Positions 1-8,009 of a stretch of 51,374 bases of DNA are shown piece by piece. The translations under genes and the position numbers were made by a program. The notes beneath the pieces are model-generated. The model saw nothing but the letters and a program-made list of their open reading frames with translations, did no database searches and was not told the origin of the DNA. Numbering within the stretch: the first letter of the stretch is position 1; the number at the start of each line of letters is the position of its first letter. Source of the DNA: DATGCT01 sp964495575 (GTDB lineage Bacteria > Patescibacteriota > Minisyncoccia > UBA6257 > GWB1-50-10); assembly GCA_964495575.1 (NCBI GenBank), contig CAZBVS010000002.1, positions 1 to 51,374 on the forward strand, written 5' to 3'.

Positions 1-149
1 GCAATCATACTGGCTATACTGGATTGAATACTACCGATTACTGAATTAACAAATTCACCAAAAGTAGCCGTTCCTTCCATCATGCGCTGCAAACCTTGCT
101 CAAAAGAATCAGCCAAATTATAATACCCAAAATAAATCTCAGAAAAACT
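1..149 (-). other. Possible fragment of a phage tail tape-measure-like protein at the window edge
   Basis: The minus strand is open from 149 to the window edge. From about position 110 downward it reads like a real peptide, LADSFEQGLQRMMEGTATFG followed by EFVNSVIGSIQSSIASMI. This alternation of an amphipathic helix, a short M-x-G-T turn and a second helix resembles the C-terminal region of phage tape-measure proteins. Only about 40 residues are visible, so the family call is an impression. The plus-strand parB frame has a stop at 65-67 and non-linker-like residues up to about 100, which suggests the sequence left of about 100-112 does not belong to parB. It could be a chimeric contig end, a prophage junction or chance. 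Confidence 0.3.
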
Positions 150-1405
150 CTAATCCAGCTTTTGAAAATCAAGCTCCCGTAAAACCACAACAGCAGCAAA
201 CTCAACCAAACCAAAACCAATCTCAAAACCAAAAACCAAATAAACCTCCCGTCATCAAAAGAGGCAACAAACAAAAACCTCCTGTATACTATCCTCCCGG
301 ACAAAAAAACAAACAGAATAATCAACAATCTCAACCCCAGAATCAGCCTGCACCTAACCCCCCTAAACAAGATCAAACTACTCAGCAAAATAATCAACAA
401 CAACGCCCTCAACCTAATACCCAACAACAGACTGAACCAGCACCGTTTAAAGTTGATTTTGAAGAAAAAACTCCTAATCAATCTCAATCATCAACAACTC
501 CTCAACCTCAAAATCAAGAACCTAAACAACCTCAAGAAGAAACTTCTCAACCTCAAACTCCTCCTCAAGAAGATCTGACCGAGAAAAAAGATGAAAACCA
601 AGCAATATTCCAAATAGAGGTAGACAAAATAAAACCTAACCCCTTTCAACCAAGAAAGGAGTATGATCCTCAAGGATTAAAGGAACTTGCTCAATCAATC
701 AGAGAGGTTGGTATTATCCAACCTTTAGTTGTTTCACGAATAGAGGAGGAAGTAGAGAACGGAACTAAGGTTCATTATCAATTAATCTCTGGAGAAAGAC
801 GTCTTCGAGCTTCTAAAATGATCGGTCTTAAAACAGTTCCTGCGGTAGTAAGGAGAGAAGAGGTAAAACAGGATAAACTGTCTATGGCTCTTATTGAAAA
901 TATTCAACGTTCTGATCTAAACCCTATAGAAACTGCCCGCGCTTACTCCCGACTTCAAGATGAGTTTAGCCTTACCCAAAGAGAGATAGCTACCAGGGTA
1001 GGGAAGAGCCGAGAATCAGTATCCAATACCTTAAGACTCTTGAATCTTCCTACCGATATCCAAAACGCTCTTTCTCAAGGAAAATTAAATGAGTCTCAAG
1101 CTCGAATCTTATTATCTATAAAAAACCCAAGTCTTCGAGATGAACTTTTTAACGAACTATTAAAAAGAGATATAAGCACTAGAAAATTAAGAACCTTAGC
1201 TAAGGGTAGAAAGAAGAGAAGATCAAGGAGTAACTCAACTAATTCTAGTCAACAAGAAAATTTCTGGGCCAAACAAATTGAAGATACGTTAGGTATTCCT
1301 GTATCTATAAATAATAGTGGAAAAGAAAAGCGTCTTACCTTTAAACTCCACACCCAAGAAGAATGGGATACTTTAATGAAAAGACTTATTGATCAAGAAG
1401 ATTAA
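68..1405 (+). CDS. parB: Chromosome-partitioning protein ParB, 5' end missing
   Basis: ParB is a CTP-dependent DNA clamp that loads at parS and helps chromosome segregation. The frame is open from 68, but no ATG, GTG or TTG lies before 818, and 818 is inside the ParB domain, so the true start is lost. Translation shows about 170 residues of a P/Q/N-rich linker (about 110-600). The ParB/Srx domain follows, beginning near IKPNPFQPRKEYD at about 630 and including the CTP-binding GERRLRA motif (about 795-815). Next come the box ALIENIQRSDLNPIETA, a helix-turn-helix around SLTQREIATRVGKSRESVS, and a C-terminal dimerisation segment. The usual N-terminal LGRGLxxLIP ParA-contact motif is absent because the 5' end is missing. 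The stop overlaps the convergent rel stop by 4 bases. No parA is seen. Confidence 0.9.
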   Translation, partial: PFLPSCAANLAQKNQPNYNTQNKSQKNSNPAFENQAPVKPQQQQTQPNQNQSQNQKPNKPPVIKRGNKQKPPVYYPPGQKNKQNNQQSQPQNQPAPNPPKQDQTTQQNNQQQRPQPNTQQQTEPAPFKVDFEEKTPNQSQSSTTPQPQNQEPKQPQEETSQPQTPPQEDLTEKKDENQAIFQIEVDKIKPNPFQPRKEYDPQGLKELAQSIREVGIIQPLVVSRIEEEVENGTKVHYQLISGERRLRASKMIGLKTVPAVVRREEVKQDKLSMALIENIQRSDLNPIETARAYSRLQDEFSLTQREIATRVGKSRESVSNTLRLLNLPTDIQNALSQGKLNESQARILLSIKNPSLRDELFNELLKRDISTRKLRTLAKGRKKRRSRSNSTNSSQQENFWAKQIEDTLGIPVSINNSGKEKRLTFKLHTQEEWDTLMKRLIDQED

Positions 1406-3120
1406 CGATCAAATTTATAAGAAACTTTTTTCACTCCGGCTATTTTTTTTAGCTTCACCAATACATTCTCCAACTTTCTCCCTTTTATCTCCTCGCATAT
1501 TAATCTGATCCTTGCAAAGGATCCTTTATTTTTTCTATAAAAATCACTACTTTCTATATCAACGTTTAAATTAGAAAGTGTGTTAACTACGTCTTTCAAT
1601 ATCTGAGACCGATTTTCTACCGTCATATTCATTCTTATCTTTGGCTTTGTATGTTTTTTCTTAAACAGAATACCCTTTTTCTTTAATGCGTTTTTAATCT
1701 TTGACTTTGCTATTGATGTCTTCACGAACTCCAACCATGACTTTGATGGTTTTTTACCTTTCTGAGTTAATATCTCAACCACATCTCCGGAACGAAGTTT
1801 ATAATCTAAAGAAACAATCTCTCCGTTCACCTTAGCCCCGGTACATTGATTACCTACCTCTGTATGAATACGGTACGCAAAATCTACCGGAGTAGAACCA
1901 TCCGGAAGATCTATTACATCCTGTTCCGGAGTGACAATAAATATTCTATCCTTGAAAAAATCAACCTTTAAAGAGTTGATAAACTCATCAGGATCCTTAA
2001 AATTCTCCTGCCAGTTTCTTAACTGTTCTACCCAATTGATATCCTTTTCATCAGCTTTCCATTTTGTTTTTCCCTTTTTAAATTTCTTCCGATCTCTGGC
2101 TTGTTGATATGCCCAGTGAGCAGTCGCTCCCATCTCCGCCTCTTCATGCATCTTCTGAGTTCTTATCTGAATCTCTGTTATCTTATCATCGACACAGAAT
2201 ACAGTAGTGTGAAGACTGCGGTATCCATTGGGTTTAGGCATCGCGATGTAATCTTTGATTCTTCCGGGCATCGGAAGCCAATTTTTATGAATAACTCCTA
2301 AGGCTGAATAACAATCTTCTATAGAATCAACAATTATCCTCAAAGCTACCAAATCATGAATCTTATCAAACTGCATGTCATACCGTTGAAGTTTCTGGAA
2401 AAGACTGTAATAACGTTTTGCTCTTGCATCTACCTTGATAGGTTTGATTCCTTCTTCCTTAAGTTTTTTTCTTAAGATAGGTTTAACCTTCTTGGCGTAC
2501 TTTTTTCGTTCTTCATATTTTTCCTCTGTTTGATCAATAACCCACTTATACTTCTCAGGGTAGAGATACGAAAAGGCTAAATCTTCTAATCTCCCGCTTA
2601 GTTTCTGCATTCCTAATCGATAAGCTAGGGTGGCATAAATATCAATGGTCTCCGCTGCTATTCTTTTCTGACTTTTTTCATCCAGACTTTCCAAAGTTTT
2701 TATATTATGCAGCCGATCAGCAAGCTTAATAAATATAACTCTAAGATCCTGACTGGTAGCCACAATCAACTTTCTCATATTTTCTGATTTTTTCTTATCT
2801 GGATTATCCTTATCCGGATCGTACTTTATTCTTTTCAACTTAGTAACTCCGTCTACCAAAAAAGAAATTTCCTCACCAAACTCTTCCTCTATATCTTCAA
2901 CAGTATGCCCCGTATCTTCTACCACATCGTGTAATAAAGCAGCGGCTGTTGTTGCATCATCAAACTCCCATTCATCAATGGTTTTTGCTACTGACAAAGG
3001 ATGTTCAATATATGGCATACCGCTTTTCCTCTTTGTCCCTTCATGAGCTTTCTTAGCAAACTTATACGCCTTCCAAACAACACTACCCTTTTTAAATTTT
3101 TTAAGCCATTTATCGGTCAT
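1402..3120 (-). CDS. rel: Bifunctional (p)ppGpp synthetase/hydrolase, RelA/SpoT family
   Basis: Makes and degrades the stringent-response alarmone (p)ppGpp. The 572 residues show an N-terminal HD hydrolase domain (H40, H64-D65 in LLHDVVEDT, a later LADRLHNI), then a synthetase domain (HDLVALRIIV, GRIKDYIAMPKPNGYRSLHT, EIQIRTQKMHEEAEMGATAHW). A TGS domain follows (DRIFIVTP to GDVVEILTQ, about 390-450) and a C-terminal ACT domain (about 495-572). Both catalytic halves keep their signature residues, so a bifunctional enzyme is likely. It is shorter than the usual 700-750 residues: the helical and zinc-finger/RIS segments between TGS and ACT are reduced to a short basic linker. It is divergent from groES, with the CIRCE promoter region between them, and has no Shine-Dalgarno before the ATG. 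Confidence 0.93.
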   Translation of the reverse strand: MTDKWLKKFKKGSVVWKAYKFAKKAHEGTKRKSGMPYIEHPLSVAKTIDEWEFDDATTAAALLHDVVEDTGHTVEDIEEEFGEEISFLVDGVTKLKRIKYDPDKDNPDKKKSENMRKLIVATSQDLRVIFIKLADRLHNIKTLESLDEKSQKRIAAETIDIYATLAYRLGMQKLSGRLEDLAFSYLYPEKYKWVIDQTEEKYEERKKYAKKVKPILRKKLKEEGIKPIKVDARAKRYYSLFQKLQRYDMQFDKIHDLVALRIIVDSIEDCYSALGVIHKNWLPMPGRIKDYIAMPKPNGYRSLHTTVFCVDDKITEIQIRTQKMHEEAEMGATAHWAYQQARDRKKFKKGKTKWKADEKDINWVEQLRNWQENFKDPDEFINSLKVDFFKDRIFIVTPEQDVIDLPDGSTPVDFAYRIHTEVGNQCTGAKVNGEIVSLDYKLRSGDVVEILTQKGKKPSKSWLEFVKTSIAKSKIKNALKKKGILFKKKHTKPKIRMNMTVENRSQILKDVVNTLSNLNVDIESSDFYRKNKGSFARIRLICEEIKGRKLENVLVKLKKIAGVKKVSYKFDR

Positions 3121-3176
3121 ATATATTCATCATTCAACAATTATCACCAATTTTCAACTCTAAATGATAAAAATAC

Positions 3177-3205
3177 TTGACACCAAACATCCTATGCATA
3201 ATACT
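3177..3205 (+). promoter_or_regulatory. Sigma70-type promoter of groES-groEL
   Basis: A perfect -35 hexamer TTGACA lies at 3177-3182. Seventeen bases downstream is AATACT (3200-3205), with the alternative CATAAT just upstream at 3197-3202. The predicted start near 3212 places the CIRCE operator inside the transcribed leader, as usual for HrcA-controlled operons. The -10 is weak, so its exact position is uncertain. Confidence 0.65.
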
Positions 3206-3219
3206 TTTATATGAAATAA

Positions 3220-3246
3220 TTAGCAGTAAAAGGTCGTAAGTGCTAA
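3220..3246 (+). promoter_or_regulatory. CIRCE operator (HrcA-binding inverted repeat)
   Basis: The CIRCE consensus is TTAGCACTC, 9 bases, GAGTGCTAA. Here the left arm is TTAGCAGTA (7 of 9 match), the spacer is exactly 9 bases, and the right arm is AAGTGCTAA (8 of 9). It sits between the promoter and groES, so HrcA repression of the chaperonin operon is expected. hrcA itself is not in the window. Confidence 0.9.
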
Positions 3247-3268
3247 TAACGTTTAAAAATAAAAAAAT

Positions 3269-3562
3269 ATGAATCTAAAACCATTAGGAAACAGGGTTTT
3301 AGTTGAAGAAGTTAAAAAAGAAGAAAAAACGGATTCCGGTATTATCCTCCCGGATACCGCTGAGAAGGAAGGACCTGTCCGAGGTAAGGTAGTTGCCGTC
3401 GGTGAAGGACTTCCTAATAAAGAAGGGGATAGAATCTCTTTATCTGTAAAGGTCGGAGATAAAGTTTTATTCAAAAAAGGTTATGGCGTTGATGAGATAA
3501 AGCTTGATGGTCAAGACTATCTCATTATGAAAGAAGACGACATAATCGGAATCATTAAATAA
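3269..3562 (+). CDS. groES: Co-chaperonin GroES (Cpn10)
   Basis: Forms the heptameric lid of the GroEL folding chamber in the cytoplasm. The 97 residues are full length for the family and begin with the typical MNLKPLGNRVLVEE. The mobile loop region KTDSGIILPDTAEK and the C-terminal EDDIIGIIK ending are present. The ATG at 3269 lies 22 bases after the CIRCE element and has no Shine-Dalgarno, only an A-rich leader. groEL starts 12 bases after the stop, so the two form one heat-shock operon controlled by the CIRCE/HrcA site. Confidence 0.97.
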   Translation: MNLKPLGNRVLVEEVKKEEKTDSGIILPDTAEKEGPVRGKVVAVGEGLPNKEGDRISLSVKVGDKVLFKKGYGVDEIKLDGQDYLIMKEDDIIGIIK

Positions 3563-3574
3563 ATAAAATAAATC

Positions 3575-5242
3575 ATGGGAAAACGAGTATTATTCAGTGA
3601 AGAAGCTAGAAAAAACCTTAAAAACGGTGTTGATAAATTAGCCGATGCCGTGAAAGTAACCTTAGGTCCCAGAGGCCGAGGAGTAGTACTTGATAAAGGT
3701 TTTGGTTCTCCCACAATTACTCTCGACGGAGTAACTATCGCAGAAGAAATTGAACTGGGGGATAAGATAGAAAATATTGGAGCGGAACTTGTTAAAGAAG
3801 TAGCTTCAAAAACTAACGATGTAGCTGGTGATGGAACTACCACCGCTACAGTCCTCGCTCAGATATTTGTCAGCGAAGGAATTAAAAACGTTTCTAGTGG
3901 TCTTGATCCGGTTGGTCTTCGTCATGGAATGACTCAGGCTACCGATCTTGTAATAGATCACATTAAAAAAACCTCTAAGAAAATAAACTCTAAAGAAGAA
4001 ATTGCTCAAGTAGCTACTATCTCATCTCGTGATGAGGAAGTAGGTGAACTTATCGCCGATGTAATTGATAAAGTCGGTCAGGATGGAGTAGTTACCGTAG
4101 AAGAATCTCAAACTCTTGGTCTATCATCTGATGTGGTAGAAGGTCTTCAGTTTGATAAAGGATACCTCTCACCATACATGATTACTGATCAAGACAGAAT
4201 GGAGGCTTCATTTGATGATCCTTCCATTTTAGTTACCGACAAAAAGATATCAGCTATAAAAGATATCCTGCCTCTTCTTGAAAAAGTTGCTCAAGGAGGT
4301 AAAAAGGACATGGTTATCATCGCCGACGATATTGAAGGTGAAGCTCTTGCAACATTAGTAGTCAACAAAATTCGAGGAACCTTTAATGTTCTGGCAGTAA
4401 AAGCTCCTGGTTTTGGAAATAGAAAGAAAGACATGCTCCAAGACATCGCTACCGTAACTGGAGCTGAGCTAATCTCAGAAGATCTTGGTAGAAAACTTGA
4501 AAGCGCTGAGATCTCTGATCTTGGAGAAGCTCATAAAATTGTCTCTACTAAAGACACCACCACAATTGTTGGTGGAAAAGGATCTAAAAAAGATATCGAA
4601 AAGAAAGTTGATCAACTAAGAACTCAGCTTGAAAATACTGAGTCAGAGTTTGATAAAGAAAAAATCGAAGAAAGAATTGCTAAACTTTCTGGAGGAGTCG
4701 CTGTCATAAAAGTAGGGGCTGCTACAGAAACAGAACAAAAAGAAGCTCAACACAGGATAGAAGATGCTGTAGAGGCCACTAAAGCCGCTATTGAAGAAGG
4801 AATAGTGCCTGGTGGTGGTATAGCTCTTGTTAGGGCTTCAAAAGAGCTTAAACAGCACATTAACGAAAATATGGATCCTAACAATATGGCAGAACTTGTT
4901 GGTGCTAAAATCATTCTTGAAGGACTTTATGCACCAATTAAGCAGATCTCTAAAAATGCCGGATATGAAGGGTCCGTTGTTCTTGATAAGGTCATTAACA
5001 AAAAAGATGACTATGGATTCAACGCCGCTACCGGTAAGTATGAGAACCTTATCGAATCAGGTGTAGTTGATCCAACAAAAGTTACCCGATCTGCTCTTCA
5101 AAATGCAGCTTCCATTGCTTCAATGTTCTTGATCACTGAAGCTGTAGTAACTGAAGAACCGGATGAGGATAACGATAATAACGGAGGAGGTAAACCTCCA
5201 ATGGGTGGTGGAATGCCAGCCGGAATGGGAGGTATGATGTAA
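3575..5242 (+). CDS. groEL: Chaperonin GroEL (Hsp60)
   Basis: ATP-dependent folding chaperonin that works with GroES. At 555 residues it is slightly longer than E. coli GroEL. Visible hallmarks are KVTLGPRGRGVVLD, the ATP-binding DGVTIAEEIEL and GDGTTTATVLAQ, the apical domain VEGLQFDKGYLSPY, and the equatorial EEGIVPGGGIALVRA and YGFNAATGKY. The C-terminus carries an acidic and asparagine run, then the usual Gly-Met-rich tail ending AGMGGMM. It follows groES in one operon and ends before a strong intrinsic terminator. Codon use looks ordinary for the window. Confidence 0.98.
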   Translation: MGKRVLFSEEARKNLKNGVDKLADAVKVTLGPRGRGVVLDKGFGSPTITLDGVTIAEEIELGDKIENIGAELVKEVASKTNDVAGDGTTTATVLAQIFVSEGIKNVSSGLDPVGLRHGMTQATDLVIDHIKKTSKKINSKEEIAQVATISSRDEEVGELIADVIDKVGQDGVVTVEESQTLGLSSDVVEGLQFDKGYLSPYMITDQDRMEASFDDPSILVTDKKISAIKDILPLLEKVAQGGKKDMVIIADDIEGEALATLVVNKIRGTFNVLAVKAPGFGNRKKDMLQDIATVTGAELISEDLGRKLESAEISDLGEAHKIVSTKDTTTIVGGKGSKKDIEKKVDQLRTQLENTESEFDKEKIEERIAKLSGGVAVIKVGAATETEQKEAQHRIEDAVEATKAAIEEGIVPGGGIALVRASKELKQHINENMDPNNMAELVGAKIILEGLYAPIKQISKNAGYEGSVVLDKVINKKDDYGFNAATGKYENLIESGVVDPTKVTRSALQNAASIASMFLITEAVVTEEPDEDNDNNGGGKPPMGGGMPAGMGGMM

Positions 5243-5266
5243 TAAGCATCTCCTCAAAATACCTAA

Positions 5267-5296
5267 CAAAACAGCCCCAAAACCGGGGCTGTTTTG
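5267..5296 (+). terminator. Intrinsic terminator of groES-groEL
   Basis: A perfect 12-bp stem, CAAAACAGCCCC (5267-5278) with GGGGCTGTTTTG (5285-5296), closes a 6-base loop 25 bases after the groEL stop. The T-run falls inside the stem's 3' arm. Confidence 0.85.
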
Positions 5297-5355
5297 CAAT
5301 TTATTCAATTTAAAAGTTTAATTAAGATAGATCCTTTTAAAACACATAAAAGAGT

Positions 5356-5363
5356 TAGGAGAG
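5356..5363 (+). promoter_or_regulatory. Shine-Dalgarno of folA
   Basis: TAGGAGAG precedes the first of two adjacent ATG codons (5368) by 4 bases, with GGAG 6 bases away. Most genes in this window lack any such element. TAGGAGA (5356-5362) is exactly complementary to seven loop bases of the small RNA at 10626-10632. Confidence 0.75.
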
Positions 5364-5367
5364 AAAA

Positions 5368-5871
5368 ATGATGCCCATATCGATATTAGTTGCTATCTCA
5401 GAAAGTGGGTTAATCGCAGAAAAAAGGGGAGTCCCATGGGAAATAATAGAAAACCCAAGAAGGTATCACAAAATTACAAATGAGAATCCCGTTATCATAG
5501 ACTACAAAACTTACAAAGCTCTAGGGAACCCTTTACCAAACAAAATTAACCTTGTCTTAAAAAGAAGTGTTCAACGATACCCTAAAAGCACTATCATGTG
5601 CAACTCTCTTAGGACAGCCATTAAGAAAGCTAACGAAAAAGCCACCAAAGAATCAAAAGAAATAATGGTAATCGGTGGAAAAAGAATTTATAAAAAGTTT
5701 CTCCCGAAAGCTGATTTTTTATATATCACTACAATCCACGGATTATTTGGGGGCAATGAATATTTTCCTATCAAGAAAATTAGGAAAAGCAAGAAATGGA
5801 AGAAAATGATTGAATTAAATAAAAGAGATTATTCTTTTGAACTTTTCAAAAGAATGAAAAAGCCCTCATGA
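5368..5871 (+). CDS. folA: Dihydrofolate reductase family protein, divergent active site
   Basis: DHFR reduces dihydrofolate with NADPH. The 167 residues match the fold along their whole length: VAISESGLIA, GVPW, NPVIIDYKTYKALGNPLP, IMVIGGKRIYKKFLPKAD, LYITTI, EYFP and a closing YSFELFKR. Several normally invariant positions differ. Aligning W24 with E. coli W22 puts N29 at catalytic Asp27 (E28 is adjacent and might substitute), while D45 and Y46 replace the NADPH-contacting Gly43-Arg44. Either the enzyme is weakened, has changed specificity, or my alignment is off by one at the first site. It stands alone with its own Shine-Dalgarno, between the groEL terminator and convergent topA. Stop is TGA. 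Confidence 0.8.
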   Translation: MMPISILVAISESGLIAEKRGVPWEIIENPRRYHKITNENPVIIDYKTYKALGNPLPNKINLVLKRSVQRYPKSTIMCNSLRTAIKKANEKATKESKEIMVIGGKRIYKKFLPKADFLYITTIHGLFGGNEYFPIKKIRKSKKWKKMIELNKRDYSFELFKRMKKPS

Positions 5872-5892
5872 ATATTACTATTCACGAGGGCT
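5861..5892. terminator. Terminator between convergent folA and topA
   Basis: AGCCCTC (5861-5867) pairs with GAGGGCT (5886-5892), and an inner TGAAT/ATTCA extends the stem past one mismatch. On the minus strand it is followed by a T-run, so it mainly serves topA. It overlaps the last codons of folA. Confidence 0.75.
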
Positions 5893-5910
5893 ATTCTTTA
5901 CAAAATAATA

Positions 5911-7944
5911 TTATTCCTCATTAACTCCTTCCTTCTGAGCTTTTTCTAAGGCTTTTTTATCCCATTTTGCAAAATCACAATCAGGGTACCTATCACACCC
6001 AAAGAAAAACTTTCCTTTCTTAGTTCTTTTTTTAACAACCGTTCCTTTTTTACACTTTGGACACTTTCCAAAAGTATTATTCTCACTCTCTAAAGGTTTG
6101 GTATTCTTACATTCTGGGAAACCAGAACAAGCTAAGAATTTTCCATACCTACTTTGTTTAATAACCATAGGTTTACCACATTTATCACACTTTTCATCCG
6201 TTTCTTCTGGTTCTCCAACAGTATCTTCTTTTGAGACTTCTTCATACTTTTTCTCAAGATTCTCTTCAAAAGGAATATAGAACTCTTTTATAACTCTTCG
6301 CCAATCTTTGTTTCCTTCCGCAATGCTATCTAAATCATCCTCCATATCGGCAGTGAAGTGAACATCTACAATATCCGGGAAGTGTTCCTTAAGAATCTTG
6401 GTTACTAAATCACCCATCTCTGTAGCGTGAAACCTTCTATTGCTATCAACTTCTACATAATTTCTGTATTTTATTACAGAAATTATCGAAGCATAGGTTG
6501 AAGGACGTCCAATCCCATTTTTCTCTAATGTTTTTACTAAACTAGCTTCGTTATATCGAGGTGGGGGAGAGGTTTCATGTTCCTCAGCCTCTGCCTCCTT
6601 CAAGTGAACTGTATCTTTCTTATTCAAATCAGGTATTTCCTTTTCTTCATATTTTTGATTCCACACCTTCATATATCCATCAAACTTCAAAACTTGGCCA
6701 TTGGATCTCAAAAGATATTTATTCTCACCTGATTTATTTTTAATATCAAGTTTGGTTTTTTCAAAAACAGCTGGGGGCATCTGAGAGGCAATAAATCTAT
6801 CTTTTATCAGGTTAAATAGTTTAAGCTCCTTCTTTTCAAGCTTTGAATCATCAATCTTTAGTTTAGTGGGTCGGATAGCTTCATGAGCTTCCTGAGCCAT
6901 TTTTGATTTTGTTTTAAACTGTCTTGGTTTATTCAAACTGTACTTATCACCATACTTATCATCAATCCAACCCTTAGCCATCGCTAAAGCTCCTTTAGAA
7001 AGGTTTACAGAATCAGTTCGCATGTATGTAATTAAACCTTTTTCATATAGTCTTTGAGCAAACATCATTGTTTGCTTTGCGGAGAAGTAAAGTCTTCTAC
7101 TTGCTACCTGTTGGAGAGTGCTGGTAATAAAGGGAGGTTTAGGATATTTCTTTTTATCCTTCTTTTCTAAGCTGTCTACAACCAACTCTGATGCTTGAAT
7201 ATCAGAAACCATCTTACCAGCCTTTTCTTTTTTCATAATCCCTGGCTTTGGGAAAGAATCACCGTTTATCTTCAAAAGAGAAGCGTCAAACTCAATATCT
7301 TTTTCTTTAAACAAAGCTTCAATAGTCCAGTATTTTTCTGGTTCAAACTCCTCAATCTCATGCTCTCTATCAACAATCAATCGTAAAGCAACTGACTGAA
7401 CCCTTCCTGCAGAAAGATGGTTAGCCACCTTCTTCCAAAGAAAAGGAGAAAGTTTATACCCTACTAATCTATCCAAAATTCTTCTTGCTTGTTGAGCATC
7501 AACAAGATTCATTTTAATATCTCTCGGATTTTCTAAAGCTTCTTCAATTGCTTCTTCTGTAATTTCGTGAAACGCAATTCTATGAATCTCTTTGTCATCA
7601 TCAATCTTTAATCTCTTGCTGTGAGCTTCATCACCATCTAAACCAAAGGTTTTGATAATGTGCCAGGCAATTGCTTCCCCTTCCCGATCTTCATCAGTAG
7701 CTAAGATTAATTCATCTGATTTTTCAATTGATTTCTTTAAGCTGGTTACTTTTTTTCTAACTTTGGTAGGAACTACATACTTAGGATCAAAATTATGTTC
7801 TGTGTCCACTCCTATAGAGCCTTTAGGGAGATCCCTAACATGTCCATAAGATGAAACTACTTTATAACCATTTCCTAAAAATTTGTTTATTGTTTTAGCC
7901 TTTGTGGGAGACTCTACAACAACTAATTTTTTTTCTTTAGCCAT
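5911..7944 (-). CDS. topA: DNA topoisomerase I (type IA)
   Basis: Relaxes negative supercoils through a 5'-phosphotyrosine intermediate. The 677 residues begin with the Toprim domain (LVVVESPTKAKTINKFLG, ATDEDREGEAIAWHI). The catalytic tyrosine is Y307 in GLITYMRTDS. Central type IA motifs include SAGRVQSVALRLIVDRE and NGIGRPSTYASII. The C-terminus has two four-cysteine zinc ribbons (CDKC...CSGFPEC and CPKC...CDRYPDC) that bind single-stranded DNA. The ATG lacks a Shine-Dalgarno. dprA lies 65 bases upstream on the same strand, a dprA-topA pairing common in bacteria, so they are probably cotranscribed. Confidence 0.97.
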   Translation of the reverse strand: MAKEKKLVVVESPTKAKTINKFLGNGYKVVSSYGHVRDLPKGSIGVDTEHNFDPKYVVPTKVRKKVTSLKKSIEKSDELILATDEDREGEAIAWHIIKTFGLDGDEAHSKRLKIDDDKEIHRIAFHEITEEAIEEALENPRDIKMNLVDAQQARRILDRLVGYKLSPFLWKKVANHLSAGRVQSVALRLIVDREHEIEEFEPEKYWTIEALFKEKDIEFDASLLKINGDSFPKPGIMKKEKAGKMVSDIQASELVVDSLEKKDKKKYPKPPFITSTLQQVASRRLYFSAKQTMMFAQRLYEKGLITYMRTDSVNLSKGALAMAKGWIDDKYGDKYSLNKPRQFKTKSKMAQEAHEAIRPTKLKIDDSKLEKKELKLFNLIKDRFIASQMPPAVFEKTKLDIKNKSGENKYLLRSNGQVLKFDGYMKVWNQKYEEKEIPDLNKKDTVHLKEAEAEEHETSPPPRYNEASLVKTLEKNGIGRPSTYASIISVIKYRNYVEVDSNRRFHATEMGDLVTKILKEHFPDIVDVHFTADMEDDLDSIAEGNKDWRRVIKEFYIPFEENLEKKYEEVSKEDTVGEPEETDEKCDKCGKPMVIKQSRYGKFLACSGFPECKNTKPLESENNTFGKCPKCKKGTVVKKRTKKGKFFFGCDRYPDCDFAKWDKKALEKAQKEGVNEE

Positions 7945-8009
7945 TTTATATTTATTATTTATTATTTAGTTAAAAGAATGAGCTCTAAAAAAGCGTTTGT
8001 CAAATATCT

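Noticed and set aside
80..673. Two hydrophobic minus-strand ORFs opposite the parB linker
   Set aside because: They are the complement of the P/Q/N-rich coding sequence (CAA, CCT and AAT read backwards give Leu, Arg and Ile), with no other support.
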